This document shows, one piece after another, positions 1 to 12,645 of a DNA stretch of 47,647 nt (position 1 is the first letter of the stretch; every line of letters starts with the position of its first letter). The DNA lies in the NCBI GenBank assembly GCA_024741835.1, contig JAENRP010000114.1:923-48569 (forward strand), read 5' to 3'. The notes under the pieces are model-generated. The model was not told where the DNA came from, searched no databases, and saw only the letters and a list, made by a program, of their open reading frames with translations. Origin of the DNA: Diplocarpon mali (taxonomy: Eukaryota > Ascomycota > Leotiomycetes > Helotiales > Drepanopezizaceae). Made by a program: the position numbers and the translations under genes.

Positions 1-1450
1 AAAAAAAGGAGAAAAACAATAAAAATATAAAAATAATAATACTAGGCCTATTGCCTCCCCCTCTTCCCTTATAACTCCTCCGACCCCTCCTCCTCTGCGC
101 TTAAGTAGACAAGCTCTAACTCTATTCCAAAGCTGGAACTCGCCTTTTAAATACGCCTCCGCTTAGAATAACCCCGACCTCCTCTTACTGCCGCTAGCGC
201 CGCCTTATTAGCCGCTGCGCCTAACGCTACCCTTGCTATTATAAGCCCCCCTCCCTTTATAAGAGACTCTGCTACTATAGTAGTCTACTCTATTAATATA
301 GCGATAAACCTTAGGAGGCCTAGTATAGTTCGGCTAGATTGCTTTAACCTCGCTAGCTAAGACTTAATAAGGTTACTACGCTCTTATAAGAAAGTCAGCA
401 ATCGATTCGATACTAATTTAGGTTTAATTTATAGCAACTGTCGCTTAAATCTCCTTTAGCTAGCTTGCTATAGCCTTAGCTATAGAGCGGAGCTCCGTAA
501 GGCTAGCGCGCTTAAGTTAAGTGCGGCTAGTCAAAGCCTTTGCACTAGCCACTAGCAGGAGGTTAATAAGGATCTAGGCGCGCTAGACCGCCTCCTAATA
601 GAGCATCTTGCAGTTCCCTGCTAAAACCGCCTAAGCGTCGTTATCGTTGTTGTCGCCGCTATTATCCTCCTTTTACTACTAGGCAGCCTCCTCCCGCCAC
701 TCCTCGAGGGCCGCGGATAGTACTGCAAACTCCTTACTAATATAGGAGGGAAGCTATAAACAAGTATTAAGGCGATTAGAACTTCGGACTCGATTTAGAG
801 TACTTATAAAGATGCACTCCGCCTTCTGCTCCTAGCACTAGTAGCACTTCTTACTACGTTCTAATTCAAACTCGCACTTATATGCGATATTGCGCATAAG
901 GCGCTGCACGCACTAGTAATAATAAACGCAATAGGCTACTATAAGGGCGCCTGACGGCAGGGGAATTGGCACTACGCATATTAGACGCAATTCGACCCTA
1001 AACTAAGGCAAACTTACTTATAGTAGTTAGTAGTAGTAGTAGTAATTATTTCTACTACTATATATTAGCCCTGCGCTATAGTAGTAGGAGTAAGGGACCT
1101 ATGCGGTTATATATAGTTATTATACTAAGGAAAGAAGATCCTATAGGAGGGAAAAATAAATTTAAGTATATAACGTGACTTATGCTAAACCAAATATAGA
1201 ATAGTACTATTCGCATAATAATACGCTAAGTACGTTACTATATGAAAATCATCTCGACCTATTAACGCTTATAGGCAAGCGTTCTCAAAGGGGGGAGGTA
1301 GTATAATAGCTGTACCTCCACTTAGTGCAATTACCTAGGAGTATAGCGTTTTAAGGTTTCGCAATCTCGATTCGATATAGGGTTTTTTCAAATCGACCCT
1401 AAAGGTGCAAAAGGATATTTTTATATAATATTATATAAATAGATAAAGAG
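1..1450. other. AT-rich degraded repeat DNA, identity unresolved
   Basis: No intact reading frame is present. Stretches on the plus strand would be open if TAA/TAG were read as former Gln codons, so this is probably a RIP-degraded transposon part, but I do not recognise a domain. A TAG/TAGT trinucleotide run lies at about 1020-1070. It could be upstream sequence of Copia-1 (LTR, leader, start of gag) or a different element cut by the window edge. No LTR matching the 3' end of Copia-1 was found here. Confidence 0.4.
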
Positions 1451-2081
1451 CCTTAAGCTACTTATATATATAAGGAAGAAGGGCTCTCCCTTAAGGAGGG
1501 CTCCCTAACTTCTTTATTTCCTTTGTATTAGACCTATAGAATACGCCTTTTGCACTACTTCTTGCTCCTATACTTGATCTCGCACTTCGGCGGTTCTGTG
1601 TTATTACAAGTAGCTGGACGAAAATCAAAGATTACGCTTAAAGCTTTTATTAAAGATATTACTAACGAAGCTTGAGCCTTATAGAGTTTAAAGATAAACG
1701 GAACCGTCTTATACAGTAATAAATCGGCTGGCAAGCTGTATTCCTTTAATAAGAAGTCAGAAAACAAAGGAGGTTTTAAAGACTTGAAGAAGAGTACCTT
1801 TAGGAATACTACCACCTCTTCCCCTATCTCCCCCTATCCTTATTGTAAGCAACCAGAGCTATACCATAAGGTAGAAGATTGCTTTGCAATCAACAAATTA
1901 AAAAGAGAGGCTTAGGAAAAGGACTTAGGGAAGAAGTACGTATTTTATCACCTTAAAGGCAAGGACGATAAGTCCTTACTATTATTATTATTACTAAAAG
2001 GCAAGAAGCCTTTTAGGAAGATTCAGAAGGAAGACGAAGAGTCAGATAATGACCTCTTTAGGTATACTATGCTATTATTAA

Positions 2082-2183
2082 CCCTAGGGCCAATTCTCAC
2101 TTGCGAGCCAGGCCTAGGACTTAATTCCGACTCCTCCCTAGGGCCAATTTCCACTCGCGGGCCGGGCCTAGGACTTAGTTCTT
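2082..2183 (-). repeat. 54-bp direct repeat, two units, inside Copia-1 gag
   Basis: Two units start at 2082 and 2136 (period 54 bp, 18 codons). Each begins CCCTAGGGCCAATT and continues through a CTYGCGRGCCRGGCCTAGGACTT segment. The differences between units are mainly transitions. The reading frame runs through both units. The GC-rich core is the reverse complement of the 54-bp repeat at 3558 and of the unit at about 12752. Confidence 0.75.
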
Positions 2184-3557
2184 CTACCTCTTACTTCTTA
2201 TTAAAATTGAGGAATCGTTAGCTATATAATATAAGTACTAGTAAGCATATCTCTAATGATCTCTTTAAGTTCACTTCTTATACTACTTAAGATAATCTAC
2301 CCTCCTTAAGTATAGTTAATAGATCTGTTCAACCTTTTGGCATTAGTACTTATAAAGTTAACACACTTAAATCTAATGGAAAGGTATATATTCTTAAGTT
2401 AATTAATATTCTCTATATACCTTAATTACCTATCTACTTATACTTAAGTAGTAAACTTAATAAAATAAAAGGCTTTTATTAAAATAGTAAGCTATTCCTA
2501 TCTAATAAGAAGGAAATTTGTACTATTGATAATAATATGTATATTAATAAGGAATAGCCTTTTACTAACTCCTTTAGTTATATAAGTGGATATGCTCTCC
2601 TAGCTGCTATTAAGAACGGACCTTTTGATATTAAGCTATAGTACTATCGATTAGGCCACGCTGGCTTATAAACGGTTAGAAAGACCTAATCTGCTATTAT
2701 TAATATATAAATTAAGGAAATAAAATCAGAGAAGATGCGAATCTGCGCTCCTTATAAGAAAGGCAGACCTCTCTAATATATTAATAAACGTTTAGCTCGC
2801 CTTTGACCTACGAAGGCACTTGATAAGCTATACGTCGATATGGTTTATCTAAAGCTAACTGGCCTAAACGGCTATAAATATGCCTCTATCTTCACTTGCC
2901 TAGCTATAATAGCTAGATAGGAATAGACCTATATAAATAAATCTAATGCCTTTAAGGTAAATAAGAAAATGATCAGCCTTTTATAAACTTAGTATAATCG
3001 TATAATTAAGCGTTAGAGAATTAATAGAAGCAAGGAGTACTCTTTTATATAGATATGAATACTTATAGAAAACCTTAGTATAATTTTAAAAGAATCTACT
3101 TTATATACACTAGAATAAGATAATAGATCGGAATAATCAATTTGTATACTAATAGAAAAGTTGCAAATAGCTATAATTGATTAAAATATCCCTTCCTTTC
3201 TCTAGCCTTACCTCCTTCTTTTAGTAATATATATTACTAATCTTACTGCCTTTAATATTCTCAGCGGCAAGACTCTATATAAGGTCTTTTAGGATGATAT
3301 TAAGCCTAATAAGCCGTATACTCCTTTAGTTAAGCATCTTTAAGTACTAGGCTATTGCGTCTATATGCTAATTAAGAAAGAAAAGCGAACTTAGAGTAAT
3401 AAACTCGCTTTAAGAGCAGAGGTAGGTACTCTTATTAGATTTAATAATAGAAGTATCTATTAAATCTATATGCTATTGCGAATAGGTAAAAATATTATTC
3501 GATTATCTTACATTTGATTTGATAAAGACGGCCTAATTATAGAGCTGCAATTAAGGG

Positions 3558-3653
3558 GTGATTTCACTCCTAGGCCGGGACCGCGAGTCAATTCTGACTC
3601 TTACGATAATAGTGATTTTACTCCTAGGCCAGGACCGCGAGTCGATTTAAGAG
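3558..3653 (+). repeat. 54-bp direct repeat, two units, in Copia-1 integrase-RT linker
   Basis: Units start at 3558 and 3612, again with a 54-bp period. The core is GTGATTTYACTCCTAGGCC followed by RGGACCGCGAGTC. In frame they encode two copies of DFTPRPGPRV. It is the same family as the repeat at 2082 but in the opposite orientation, and a further unit lies past the end of pol near 12752. Confidence 0.75.
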
Positions 3654-5278
3654 AAGCTAATAAAGCTGAGCTTCTAACTCTAAGAAAGAGAGGAAGACCT
3701 CCTAGTTCAAAGAATAAGGCTTACCGTTAGCCTTTTAAGAAGAGAGCTACTCGCTCTACTGCTTTTGGATTTAAAGCTAATAACTCTAATAATAAGGAAG
3801 CCTATTTAAGCGCCTTCTATATGGCCTTACTCGACTCTCCTTACTTAAATAACCTGAAAACAGTCGAATAAGCCCTTTCTTACGCTAACGCTAATAAATA
3901 GCGATCTGCGATCAACTTTAAGTATAATTCCCTCGCTTATAAGAATACATAGGTAGTAGTAAAACGCTTAGAACTCTTTAAAGATAATAGAGTACTTAGA
4001 TTAAGGCTTATCTTTAAAACTAAAAGAGATTAAAATAGGGAAATCTCCTAATAGAAGGTCAGATTTATTATATAAGGCTATATATAATAATAAGGTTAAG
4101 ATTACAACTAGACTTTTGCTAAAGTATGCAAATCTGCGGTTTAGAAGATCGCAATTACGCTTATAGCGCTATACGACTTTAAGCTAGATTAGTTCGATAT
4201 TAAGATAGCTTTCCTTAATTTAAAAGCTGATTCTAATATTTATATCAAGTTACCTCTTAGATACACTTAAGATAAGGTCGTTCTTTTACCTTAAGAATAC
4301 TATCTTAAGCTTCTTAAGGCCTTATATAGCTTAAAGTAATCTCTACGACTATAGTAAGAAAAGCTACGGTCTAAGCTGCAAAAGCTCGATTTTCAACCTC
4401 TTAATACTAACAATTGCATATATATTAACCGCGCCTTTCGGATTCTCATTATCACTTATATTAACGACTTCCTTATAGTAGCTAAGAAAGGTGATATATA
4501 TAATAAGTTTAAAAGAGATCTTCGCAACTTCTTTAAGATTATAAGTAGCGAACCGGCTAACTACTTTTTAAAAGTATATATAGTTAAAGATCGATAAAAT
4601 AGAACGATCTTGCTTTATTAAGACGCCTACGTTAATAAGGTTCTTAAATGTTTTTATATAATTAATTGTAAGAGCGTACTAACTCCTTTTGCTAATAGCT
4701 ATGAAGTTTATATAGTCAAATTTAAAGGCTAAGCCACTTTATAGGAAGTAAAGCTATACTAGGAGATCTGCGGTTCCTTATAGTACCTTGCGCATTATAC
4801 GCGTTAAGATATACTATACTATTACTCTATTTTTAGCAAATTCCTTACTAACCCTTTACTATAATATATAGCAGCTTTAAAATGAGTTTTATAATACTTA
4901 TAAGGAATGCGATTCTATTATACTACCTTCGGAAGCAAAACAACTGACTTAGAGCTTTAGAAATTATACAGCTACTGCGATTCTGATTAAGCAGGTGATA
5001 GAAGAAGTAGAGCCTCTTATTCTAGGGCCGTCTTCTTCCTTAATAATAGCGTAATTACCGCCTCCTTTAAGCGATAAACTATTATCGCTTTCTTATTTAT
5101 AAAAGTAGAGTATATTACTATATGCAAATTCGTATAAAAGGCCTTTTAGATACGCCAAGTACTTAAGGAAATAGGCTACGCTAGTGATAACGCTACTAAA
5201 GTCGAGATGATCTGCAATAATTAAGGAGCCCTTTATCTTACCGAAAACCCCGAATATCATTAAAAAATAAAGCATATT

Positions 5279-5450
5279 TGTTATGCTGTATTTAGAGGTG
5301 GATTCTCAGTGGTGGCAGAAGCTTGTAAAATTCTACTCTAACTATATACCTGAGCTCCCTTTATAGAAGTGCTCTATGGCTACTTTAAGGGTATATTACA
5401 TAAGCCAGTCCTTAGATGCCTCAGTGCCTAAGGCTCCTTATAGCGCAATA
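5279..5450 (-). repeat. Copia-2 3' LTR
   Basis: This 172-bp LTR differs from the copy at 12301-12472 by about 18 substitutions, all C/T or G/A transitions, with no indels. Of the differing sites, the first roughly 60 bp (outer side) keep the C/G state here, while the rest (inner side) are in the T/A state here. Confidence 0.9.
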
Positions 5451-7000
5451 TACCCCTTAGGTAAGAAGTAGCTCTTAAGCTAGGCTTAGCTATAACTAGC
5501 GCTAGATCTAGTATATAAGACTCCTTTATTATACTCCTTAGCTTTTAGAATAATGAAAATTGCTTAATAAAGCTATAATAAATGAAAGAGGGAGTGCGTT
5601 CTAAGTGCTTCCTTTATAGAATAGAAGCTAAATCAGGTAATAAAGGAAAGTTAATAAAGGCAGCGCGCTTATAAAAGTACGCGTTTTTCTCTTATAAAGC
5701 TTTCCTTCCTTATACTTCTTTAAATAATCACTTTAAAAAATGGAAAATAGCAATAATAACTCTAAGGAGCGCCCTACTAAGGCTACTACTATACGCTTCC
5801 CGATCATACTCCTTTACTCTTGCTAATAGCCTTATAGTAAAGTCGTTATACCTAAATACAACTTAGAGCTTCTTAGCGCGGCAAATAGCAAGAGGATAAT
5901 AACGCGCCTAAGACGTTTGATATAGTGATACCCTTAAGAGGGAGCGCGCCCCTTTCCTTCCTTGCTACTCCTTAGGCTATGGTTCTTAGAATACCGGCGG
6001 TCCCTTCTGCAGCTCCCTCCTTTTGCCGCAAGCTAGAGCAGGGGCTAATAAGGAATATACTATATAAGGGGTACGTTTAGAGCTTCTTAGCTGGGAAGTC
6101 GGCTGGCGTATGCTTTAATAGCATAGTAAGAGTATATTGCTTCTATTATACGAAGGGAGGCCATGCGTATTAAGAGCTTCCTATTAGCGCCTTAAAGGCG
6201 TAGGAAGATTATATATTCTTATTAAAGGAGAACGATAGTAACGCTATAGTACGTTCTCAAGCTCCCTTTAGGTGGTTTGCCATTAATAAGTAGTTTAGGG
6301 CCTTGCTACTACTAAGAGGAAGGTAAAAGAGGAGCTTTAGAAGGCGCACCAGAGAGAGATAGAGGAGGTAGTATCATTAGAGGGTATATTAATTATAAGC
6401 TTTCTTATACTATAGCTAATAGCTTCTTAGAACCAATTGGTTAAGAGCTCTTGCCGCCGCTGATTATAGTACCTCTTAGCCTCGCCGCCCGCCTTGTAGA
6501 GGCTTTTAAGGCTCCTGCGGCTGCTCTTATTATTACTCCCGACATTGCTCCCCAGGCGGCTCCTAAGGCTATACTACTAAAGGAGTCGGTTGCTTCTTAA
6601 TAGGGACGCGCCCTTATATTATTCGCAAAGCTGTTAGAGGTTCTAATTATTTAAGGGAGTTGGTTTTAAGCCTTCTTATATATTAGTATAAGGAAAATTG
6701 AACCCTATCTTACGCTTCCTTCCTACTTGCTATTATAAAGGAGATATAAAAGGATTATAAAGCATTTAAAATGCTAGCTTCTCGACTAGACCTCTTGCGT
6801 TTTAAAGGTTCAAAAGCTTAATAAAGCTCTTGAACTTTTATTAAAGAAGGTTTTTAGTAAGGCTATTAGCATACATATCCTTAATAGGGAGATAGGCCAC
6901 TTAAAAGCTCCCTTTTTAGTACTCCTATTATAGCTATATATTATATATATTAATATATTAGAGCTTTATAGAAATCCTTTAAGAGTCTCTTATAATAAGC
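5451..7000. other. Copia-2 region between pol 3' end and 3' LTR
   Basis: About 1.5 kb separates the RNase H remnant of Copia-2 from its 3' LTR, longer than a usual Copia 3' tail. On the plus strand an ATG at 5740 begins MENSNNNSKERPTKATT and the frame stays fairly open if TAA/TAG are taken as former Gln. A minus-strand frame through 6450-6620 is also readable. I cannot decide which strand, if either, was coding, and I recognise no domain. Confidence 0.4.
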
Positions 7001-7019
7001 TGTATTATCTATTGATTAT

Positions 7020-10000
7020 TATAAAATATAGACTATAGAGCTTCTACCTTAAGCTATATTTCCTTAAAGAACCGTCTTAAAGCCATTATCTCCTTTGCTA
7101 TATGCGCTACTCCTAGGAGCTCAGCCTTTATAATAGAAGTAGTAACTATCGGTTGCTTCGAGGCCTTCCAAACGATTACTCCTTTAAATAGGAATATAAT
7201 AAAACCGTAAGAGGAGCGCCTTATCTTTGGATTATTTATAAAGGAAGCATCTGACGATACTATTAGGTTATTTGATCTATTAAATCGACTATAAGTAATT
7301 CCTAAGAAGCGTATACTAAAAAGGTAGTATATTATCTAATTAATAGCTTTAAGGTATTTAGAGCTTGGGTTTATATAGAAATGAGATAGCTAGGCGATTG
7401 CAAAAGCTATATTTAAGCGTAGTATAATAGCTATATATAAGGCAAAGCCTACTTTTTCCTAGAACTCCTTAATTCTTAAGTAGGGAGCTATTTCGTAGTT
7501 CTTTTTAAGTTCGAAGTAAGGGAGCAGCGTACTAAGGAAACGCCTTATATTAAGGCCGAACCTCTTCGCTATCTTCTTAATATAAGCGTTATAGAGTAGA
7601 GTAATTGTACCCTGCTTCTTATCTTAAGAGACTCTCACCCTTAAGAACCACTTAATATCTCTTATAGCTATCAATTTATATACTTTGCGCAATCCTTCTA
7701 TAGTCTTTTAAGCTTCCTTTATATAAGAGGAGTAGTATATTACTTATATATTATTAATATAGAAGGCTATAAATATAGTCCTATCCTTATTAACAAATAT
7801 ACAAGGCTCCTTACTAAGAGGGGTAAGCTTTAAAGACTTTAGAGTACTAATGAAATCCCTATACTAGAGTGCTAAGGAGTCTCGAAGGCTATATAAGGCG
7901 CGATCGAGCTCTACTACCTTATCTTTCTACTTCTAACTATCTAGTAAGAAGCAAACAACTGGCGCGCTCTGAGGGTCTCTCTTAGCATTTATAAAAGCGT
8001 TAATAATATTAAACTATTAAAGCTCTATATCGAATTTAGCGGCGATCGCTATTATAACTTTAAAAGATCTTAATATAAGCGTTATAGCGTAGGTAGAGAA
8101 AATAGAAGCTTCCTCTTAAAGATCTCCCCTTACTACTATTTTTGACTTAAAGCGGCTAATCTCCCTAAAGGAGTTTAGCTTATAGTTAAAGACCCACTTT
8201 AGTAGTATAGGCCTTATAGTAGCCTCGCTTCTATCGATCACTCTTTAGCAATTGCGCGCTTTTAGGTTCCTAATCTCAGTTCTGGCTCCCTCTTTAAATT
8301 GCTTTCTAAAAGGGTGATTTGCAAGCTCCTTTCAATGAGTTGGCGCTTTAAAAAGCTTATCTTAAAATGAAATTGGAAGGGTAGAGTTTCCTTTAAAGCT
8401 TTTAAATTAAGTCACCGCGGCCATAACGCAATATACCGCTTTATACTCTTCTTTATTAGTTCTCGTAGGCTCCTGACTTAGCTAAAAGGTCGATATAAAG
8501 CTATTTACCTACTTTAACTAATATGTTTTAAGTTCTTCAAGGGCTAGTAGGAGATCCCTGACGCATATTGCGTATATAGTATTCCCACTCCCTCTTCTCC
8601 TTTTTAACCTGCAAAGCGGTATAGGTACTATTTCCTATTCCTTATTAGGCTTCTTGCGTTTTCGAAAGGCCCTTATATTAAGTACTTTAGGCTAAGCTTC
8701 TATTAGTTTTAAAGAGCTCCCTCTTTCGGTATTACCCTTAAGAGCTTTTATATCCTAGCGTAGCTTCTAATCGATCGGTGCTTTTAATAAGAGCTGGCGT
8801 GCTTCTTTACTAGTTGCCTATGGTAGAGCTTTTAGTAATTAAAAGGCCTGCTCCTACCCTTGCGATTACTTAGTCTATATAGCAACTAAAGGCCTAGTAT
8901 TGCGCTCCTTAGCGGAACTGGCATTTATAATATCGCTTTCGACGCTCCTTCTAACTATTGATAGTTATCTTAAAGCGTTTAACCCTTTGCTACTAGGCAG
9001 CTGCTCTTAAGTAGCTAGGGTAGAAACGCTATAAGTAGCCTTATAGGGAATGATAGCCCTCGATAGATCTAAGCTTAAAGCTTCTATTAGTAATAGATTA
9101 ATAGGCTTACCCCTTATTAGGTTATCCGCAGGCTGCTTATCTAAAGCTCCTTTTATATTCTTAACGATTAACTTAGCGTCTTAAGCTTCCTCCTCCTCCT
9201 CTTCGATTATTTGCATAATCTCCTTAATAATTAGGAGCAGATGGCTAGCTACCTTTTTATGCTCTTTAAAGTAGAATTTGGACTTGTCGAACTTAACGTT
9301 TCAGGAGATTATAACCTTTCGGAGCTTAAGCACCTAAATCCTATATATATTAGTAATGCAGTAACTAATTAGGTATTTAATATACCCTTATAGTATAGTT
9401 TTAAAAGCTCTCTTATTCTTTAAAGCTTCCTATTCCTTTGCTAATAGGTACGCGCGCGCTCTATACGCTTTTATACCCCCCTATTCTGGTCTTAAATTAG
9501 TAGTAAGCTTTATAGTAATCTATAGATCATACCACTTAAAGTATTATCTAAACTAGAGCTAAAGCACCTTATTTGGACTCTTCCATCCCTTGCGCTTTAA
9601 TAGGCCGATATTATAGAAGTATATTGCGGCTAGTACGGCTTTAGGCCATAAGTGCTTTAAGAGGTTAGCAGAGATTAGTATAATAAGTGCCTTTTCAATA
9701 ATCTCCGCTCCTGCTCTCTCGGAAGCTCTATTTAGTTCATAAGTATAGGTTAGAGTAACTTCTACCTTTATGCCTTTAGCTTCGCACTACTCTCTATATT
9801 TCGATACTCCTTATAAGGGAAATACTAAGGTATTATTATCGCTCCTTAGAATACATAAGGAGAGGTAGTAATAGCGCTTCACCTATGCTTTAAAAGATTA
9901 AAGAGCTCTTAAAACTAGCGTTAGGGACTTATAAAGCAGAGTATATCTAAATAACTTCTTACTAAATTTATCCTTAATTAGAAGAAGCCAGCTTTCTAAA

Positions 10001-12250
10001 GAGAGACTTAATATACTATAGTTAAATAGGTCCTAGGAGCACTTAAAGAACGGTCTTAGAGCCTTGAAATCTGACTCTCTCCTAAAAGGCTTTTGCTTAG
10101 CTTTTGCCTAAGCGCAAGCTTTACAATTGATTTATAGCTTCCCCTTGATCTTTACCCCTCTTGCGTTTAGCATAAGCTTCTTAAGCGCCTTAGCTCTTAG
10201 ATAGCCTAATCAAAGGTATTAAATATCTGCCGAATCGTTCCTAGCTCTTAGGAATACGCTGCTCTTTAAGGGTTTATATTAGCTTCGCAGACGCTATTAT
10301 AAAGTAGGGAAAGCTAAGCAGGTTAGTTAAGTATAGCATAGCAAGTTGGGAGCGTTATAAAAGTTGATAGGCTTATATTCAAATACTATAACGTTTGACT
10401 TACGCTCTAGCTGCTTTACAACTATATTATTATCTACTATACCCCTTTAAAGCATCGCGTCTAAGCCTATATACTATATCCTAGCCTTCTTTAAAAGAGG
10501 CTCTAAGATAATATTAATATTAAACCTATTTATAAGCGCTATATTCCTAAGCTCTAAGTCTCCTCTATCGGCAAGAACCCCTTTTATTAAACGTATACCC
10601 CTCCCCCTTATTAGTAGATTTAAGCTCTCCGCCTTTATATAGTCCTAGGGATATGCGATTTTCAATAATCCAGGAACTAAAAGCTCCTTTCAATTAATAA
10701 GGTGCATCGTAGCGCAGTTATCAAGTAGGGTTATGTTTAAGAGAGCATAGGGAGCTCTAAGGGTAGAGTATATTCCTAAGGTAAAGTCTTTAAAGAGAGC
10801 TGGATTTAAAAGGGCGGCGATAATCTTGGATTTGCTACTCCTTAAAGCTTTAGTAGATATTCTTTCCTTAAATTGATCTATAGGAGCTTATTTAATATAG
10901 GAGAGCTTAGCTTAGAGCTCTCTCTATTCTAAGAAAGCTAGGTTTTTATATATTCTTTTAACCTTGTTATAGCTAGGGAGGTTTTAAAGCGTACCTTCCT
11001 TAGTGCTAGTTAAGGCGTATTTCAGCCTATTATATTCCTCTAGGTTCTAGAAGTGATTTTTGACCTAAGGGCAAGGGCACTTTTTAACGCTCCCCTTAAG
11101 AGCCTTCTTTACCTTACCTTTACTTAATGCTCTTAGATTAGTATAATCGCCTACTCCTCTAAGCGAGGTATATACTCTAAAGGTTGCCTTTGACAAAGAG
11201 CTTGCAAGGCTTTGCTCTATTAAGCTTAAGAACTAATTAATATAGTAGACTATATCTTTTCTATACTTTAAACCTAGCTTAGTATCTCTAATAAGCTTTG
11301 CCTAAGTCTGCTAAGATTAAGTGAGAGCCTAGTAGTAAACCGATTATAGAAACTTTATAATTATAAGGGAGCTTTAAACCTCTGGGATTCTATACGTTTA
11401 TACTTCCTAGTAGATCTCCCTAAAGCTAATAAGCCAAGTCTTCAGGTCCACTTTGCTACTTCTTATTTTAAAGAGCTTATTATTATAGTCTTTCTAAATT
11501 GACTCTATTATGCTAACCTTAGAGGGGGCTAGTTCCTTGCGTAAGTGCTCCACAATCTATTAAATTGATAGTTTCCTCGCTTCCTTGCAGTCATATTGCA
11601 CTACTCGAAGCAATATAGGGTATATTATCTTAGTAATCCAATAGTATAACTGAGTATAGGAGCTCCTATTCCTTTTCCACATTTCTACTATAAGATTATA
11701 TTACATTACTGCCATTTTATACTCTAGCTCTATGTCTTTAGCTATTATCTTCGCAGGTAGTAGTAGAGCTGGCATTTATTAATCAATAGCTTCCTACTAT
11801 TAGTATAACTTATAATAGCTTTGCAATACTCTCTAGTCCTATCCTTCCACAATTTTTTCAAGCTATAGCAATTCTATTTCTAGATCTAGCAAATATAGAG
11901 CTTTATTCTTATAGAGCGGAGCTTGGTTTCCTGTTTCTATAGCATATAGTTTAAGGTTATTAACCTATCTTAGCTTCTCTATATGCTTCTAAAGGCGCAG
12001 AAATTCAGCCTGAAACTCTAACTTAGCGTATTAAATGCGCTATGACTTCTTATCCTAGAGTATAACTCCACTAAAGCTAAGCTCTTAAGCTTCTTTTTGC
12101 TAATATTCGCTTATATTGACTAGGATAGTAGGGAGTATAGTATTAGTTGGCTAAGAGCGTTGGAACGTCGAGTCAGGTTATATAACGCATATAGGCAAGG
12201 GAGAATGGATGAAAATAGTAGTAAAACCTCTTTAAGAAGTCTTTAAATAT
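7020..12250 (-). pseudogene. Copia-2 gag-pol relic (RIP-degraded)
   Basis: Read on the minus strand from right to left. A zinc-knuckle-like KCPCP..KNHF lies near 11,060 (gag). Integrase is expected between about 9 and 10.5 kb, but I did not align it. The reverse transcriptase is clear: PILLKWVFNYKLNSFREISR, then FKVIIAIAAKFDIEL, RALYSLRDSLAL and the degenerate catalytic-loop segment FIAFYINNI (about 7750-8230). RNase H has WKASKQPIVTTSIIKAELLG followed by AKEIMALRRFFKEI (about 7050-7190). These match the order and spacing of fungal Copia polyproteins, and many TAA/TAG/TGA stops interrupt the frame. The second Asp pair of the RT active site reads NN here, consistent with G-to-A mutation. Confidence 0.85.
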
Positions 12251-12300
12251 AGTAGATTTTTAATCGTTTGCTCTTAAGAGTCGCGAATAGTGCTAATAAC

Positions 12301-12472
12301 TATTATACTATATTTAAAGGTAGATTCTTAATAGTGGCAGAAGCTTGTAAAATTCTACTCTAACTGTATACCTGAGCTCCCTTTATAGAAGTGCTCCGTG
12401 GCCACTTTAGGGGTACATTACATAAGCCAGTCCTCAGATGCCTCAGTGCCTGAGGCTCCTTATGGCGCAACA
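12301..12472 (-). repeat. Copia-2 5' LTR
   Basis: A 172-bp copy paired with 5279-5450. Its right, outer part keeps C/G states and its left, inner part is shifted to T/A. The primer-binding region should lie immediately left of 12301 (minus strand GTTATTAGCACTATTCGCG). I could not match that stretch to a particular tRNA. Confidence 0.9.
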
Positions 12473-12477
12473 ATATT

Positions 12478-12645
12478 AATATCAAGTTCTATTATATTCG
12501 GCAAGAGCTTTAGAAAGGCCATTTGGATCTCTAGTATACTAATACTAAAGACAACGCCGCTGATAGACTAACTAAGAGCTTAAATAGCTTTAACTACGCC
12601 GCCTTTATCAAATTGTTAAATATAAAGGTTCTGCACCTCGATTAA
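12478..12645 (+). pseudogene. Copia-1 gag-pol relic, 3' end after the Copia-2 insertion
   Basis: The plus-strand frame resumes exactly after the duplicated ATATT: NIKFYYIRQEL, then KDNAADRLTKSL and FIKLLNIKVLHLD, with a stop at 12643-12645. This is the conserved Copia RNase H tail (KHI..YHFIRE, then ADxLTKxL). A purine-rich AAGGGGTG follows, a likely polypurine tract, so the 3' LTR should begin near 12,650. Confidence 0.88.

Larger units (their letters stand above)
1700..5278 (+). pseudogene. Copia-1 gag-pol relic, 5' portion (RIP-degraded)
   Basis: A decayed plus-strand Copia polyprotein, read by following one frame through many TAA/TAG stops. In order: the end of gag with a zinc-knuckle-like CPYCKQPELYHKVEDC (about 1837-1885); the pre-integrase motif YRLGHAGL (about 2645-2670); integrase with KLYVDMV (about 2825-2845); a linker ending in a basic RGRPPSSKNKAYR segment; reverse transcriptase with LLKALYSLK and INDFLIVAKK (about 4310-4500); and RNase H with a degenerate IKVEYI motif and the terminal NPEYH..KIKHI (about 5235-5278). 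This is the standard Copia (Pseudoviridae-like) order, integrase before RT. The frame breaks exactly at 5278, where Copia-2 is inserted, and resumes at 12478. Stops are almost all TAA/TAG, as expected from RIP of CAA/CAG. It cannot encode a functional protein. Confidence 0.85.
5279..12472 (-). mobile_element. Copia-2: full-length LTR retrotransposon nested in Copia-1
   Basis: The element is bounded by two 172-bp direct LTRs (5279-5450 and 12301-12472) and flanked by an identical 5-bp target duplication ATATT (5274-5278 and 12473-12477). Its coding strand is minus, so the 5' LTR is the right-hand copy. Read on the minus strand the LTR runs TGTTGCGCC to ATAACA, giving TG..CA ends where RIP has not altered them. 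A purine-rich CTAAGGGGTA lies just inside the left LTR on the minus strand, as expected for a polypurine tract. Removing the element and one ATATT rejoins the Copia-1 frame as KHI-NIKFYYIR. All domains are RIP-degraded, so it cannot move by itself. Confidence 0.92.
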
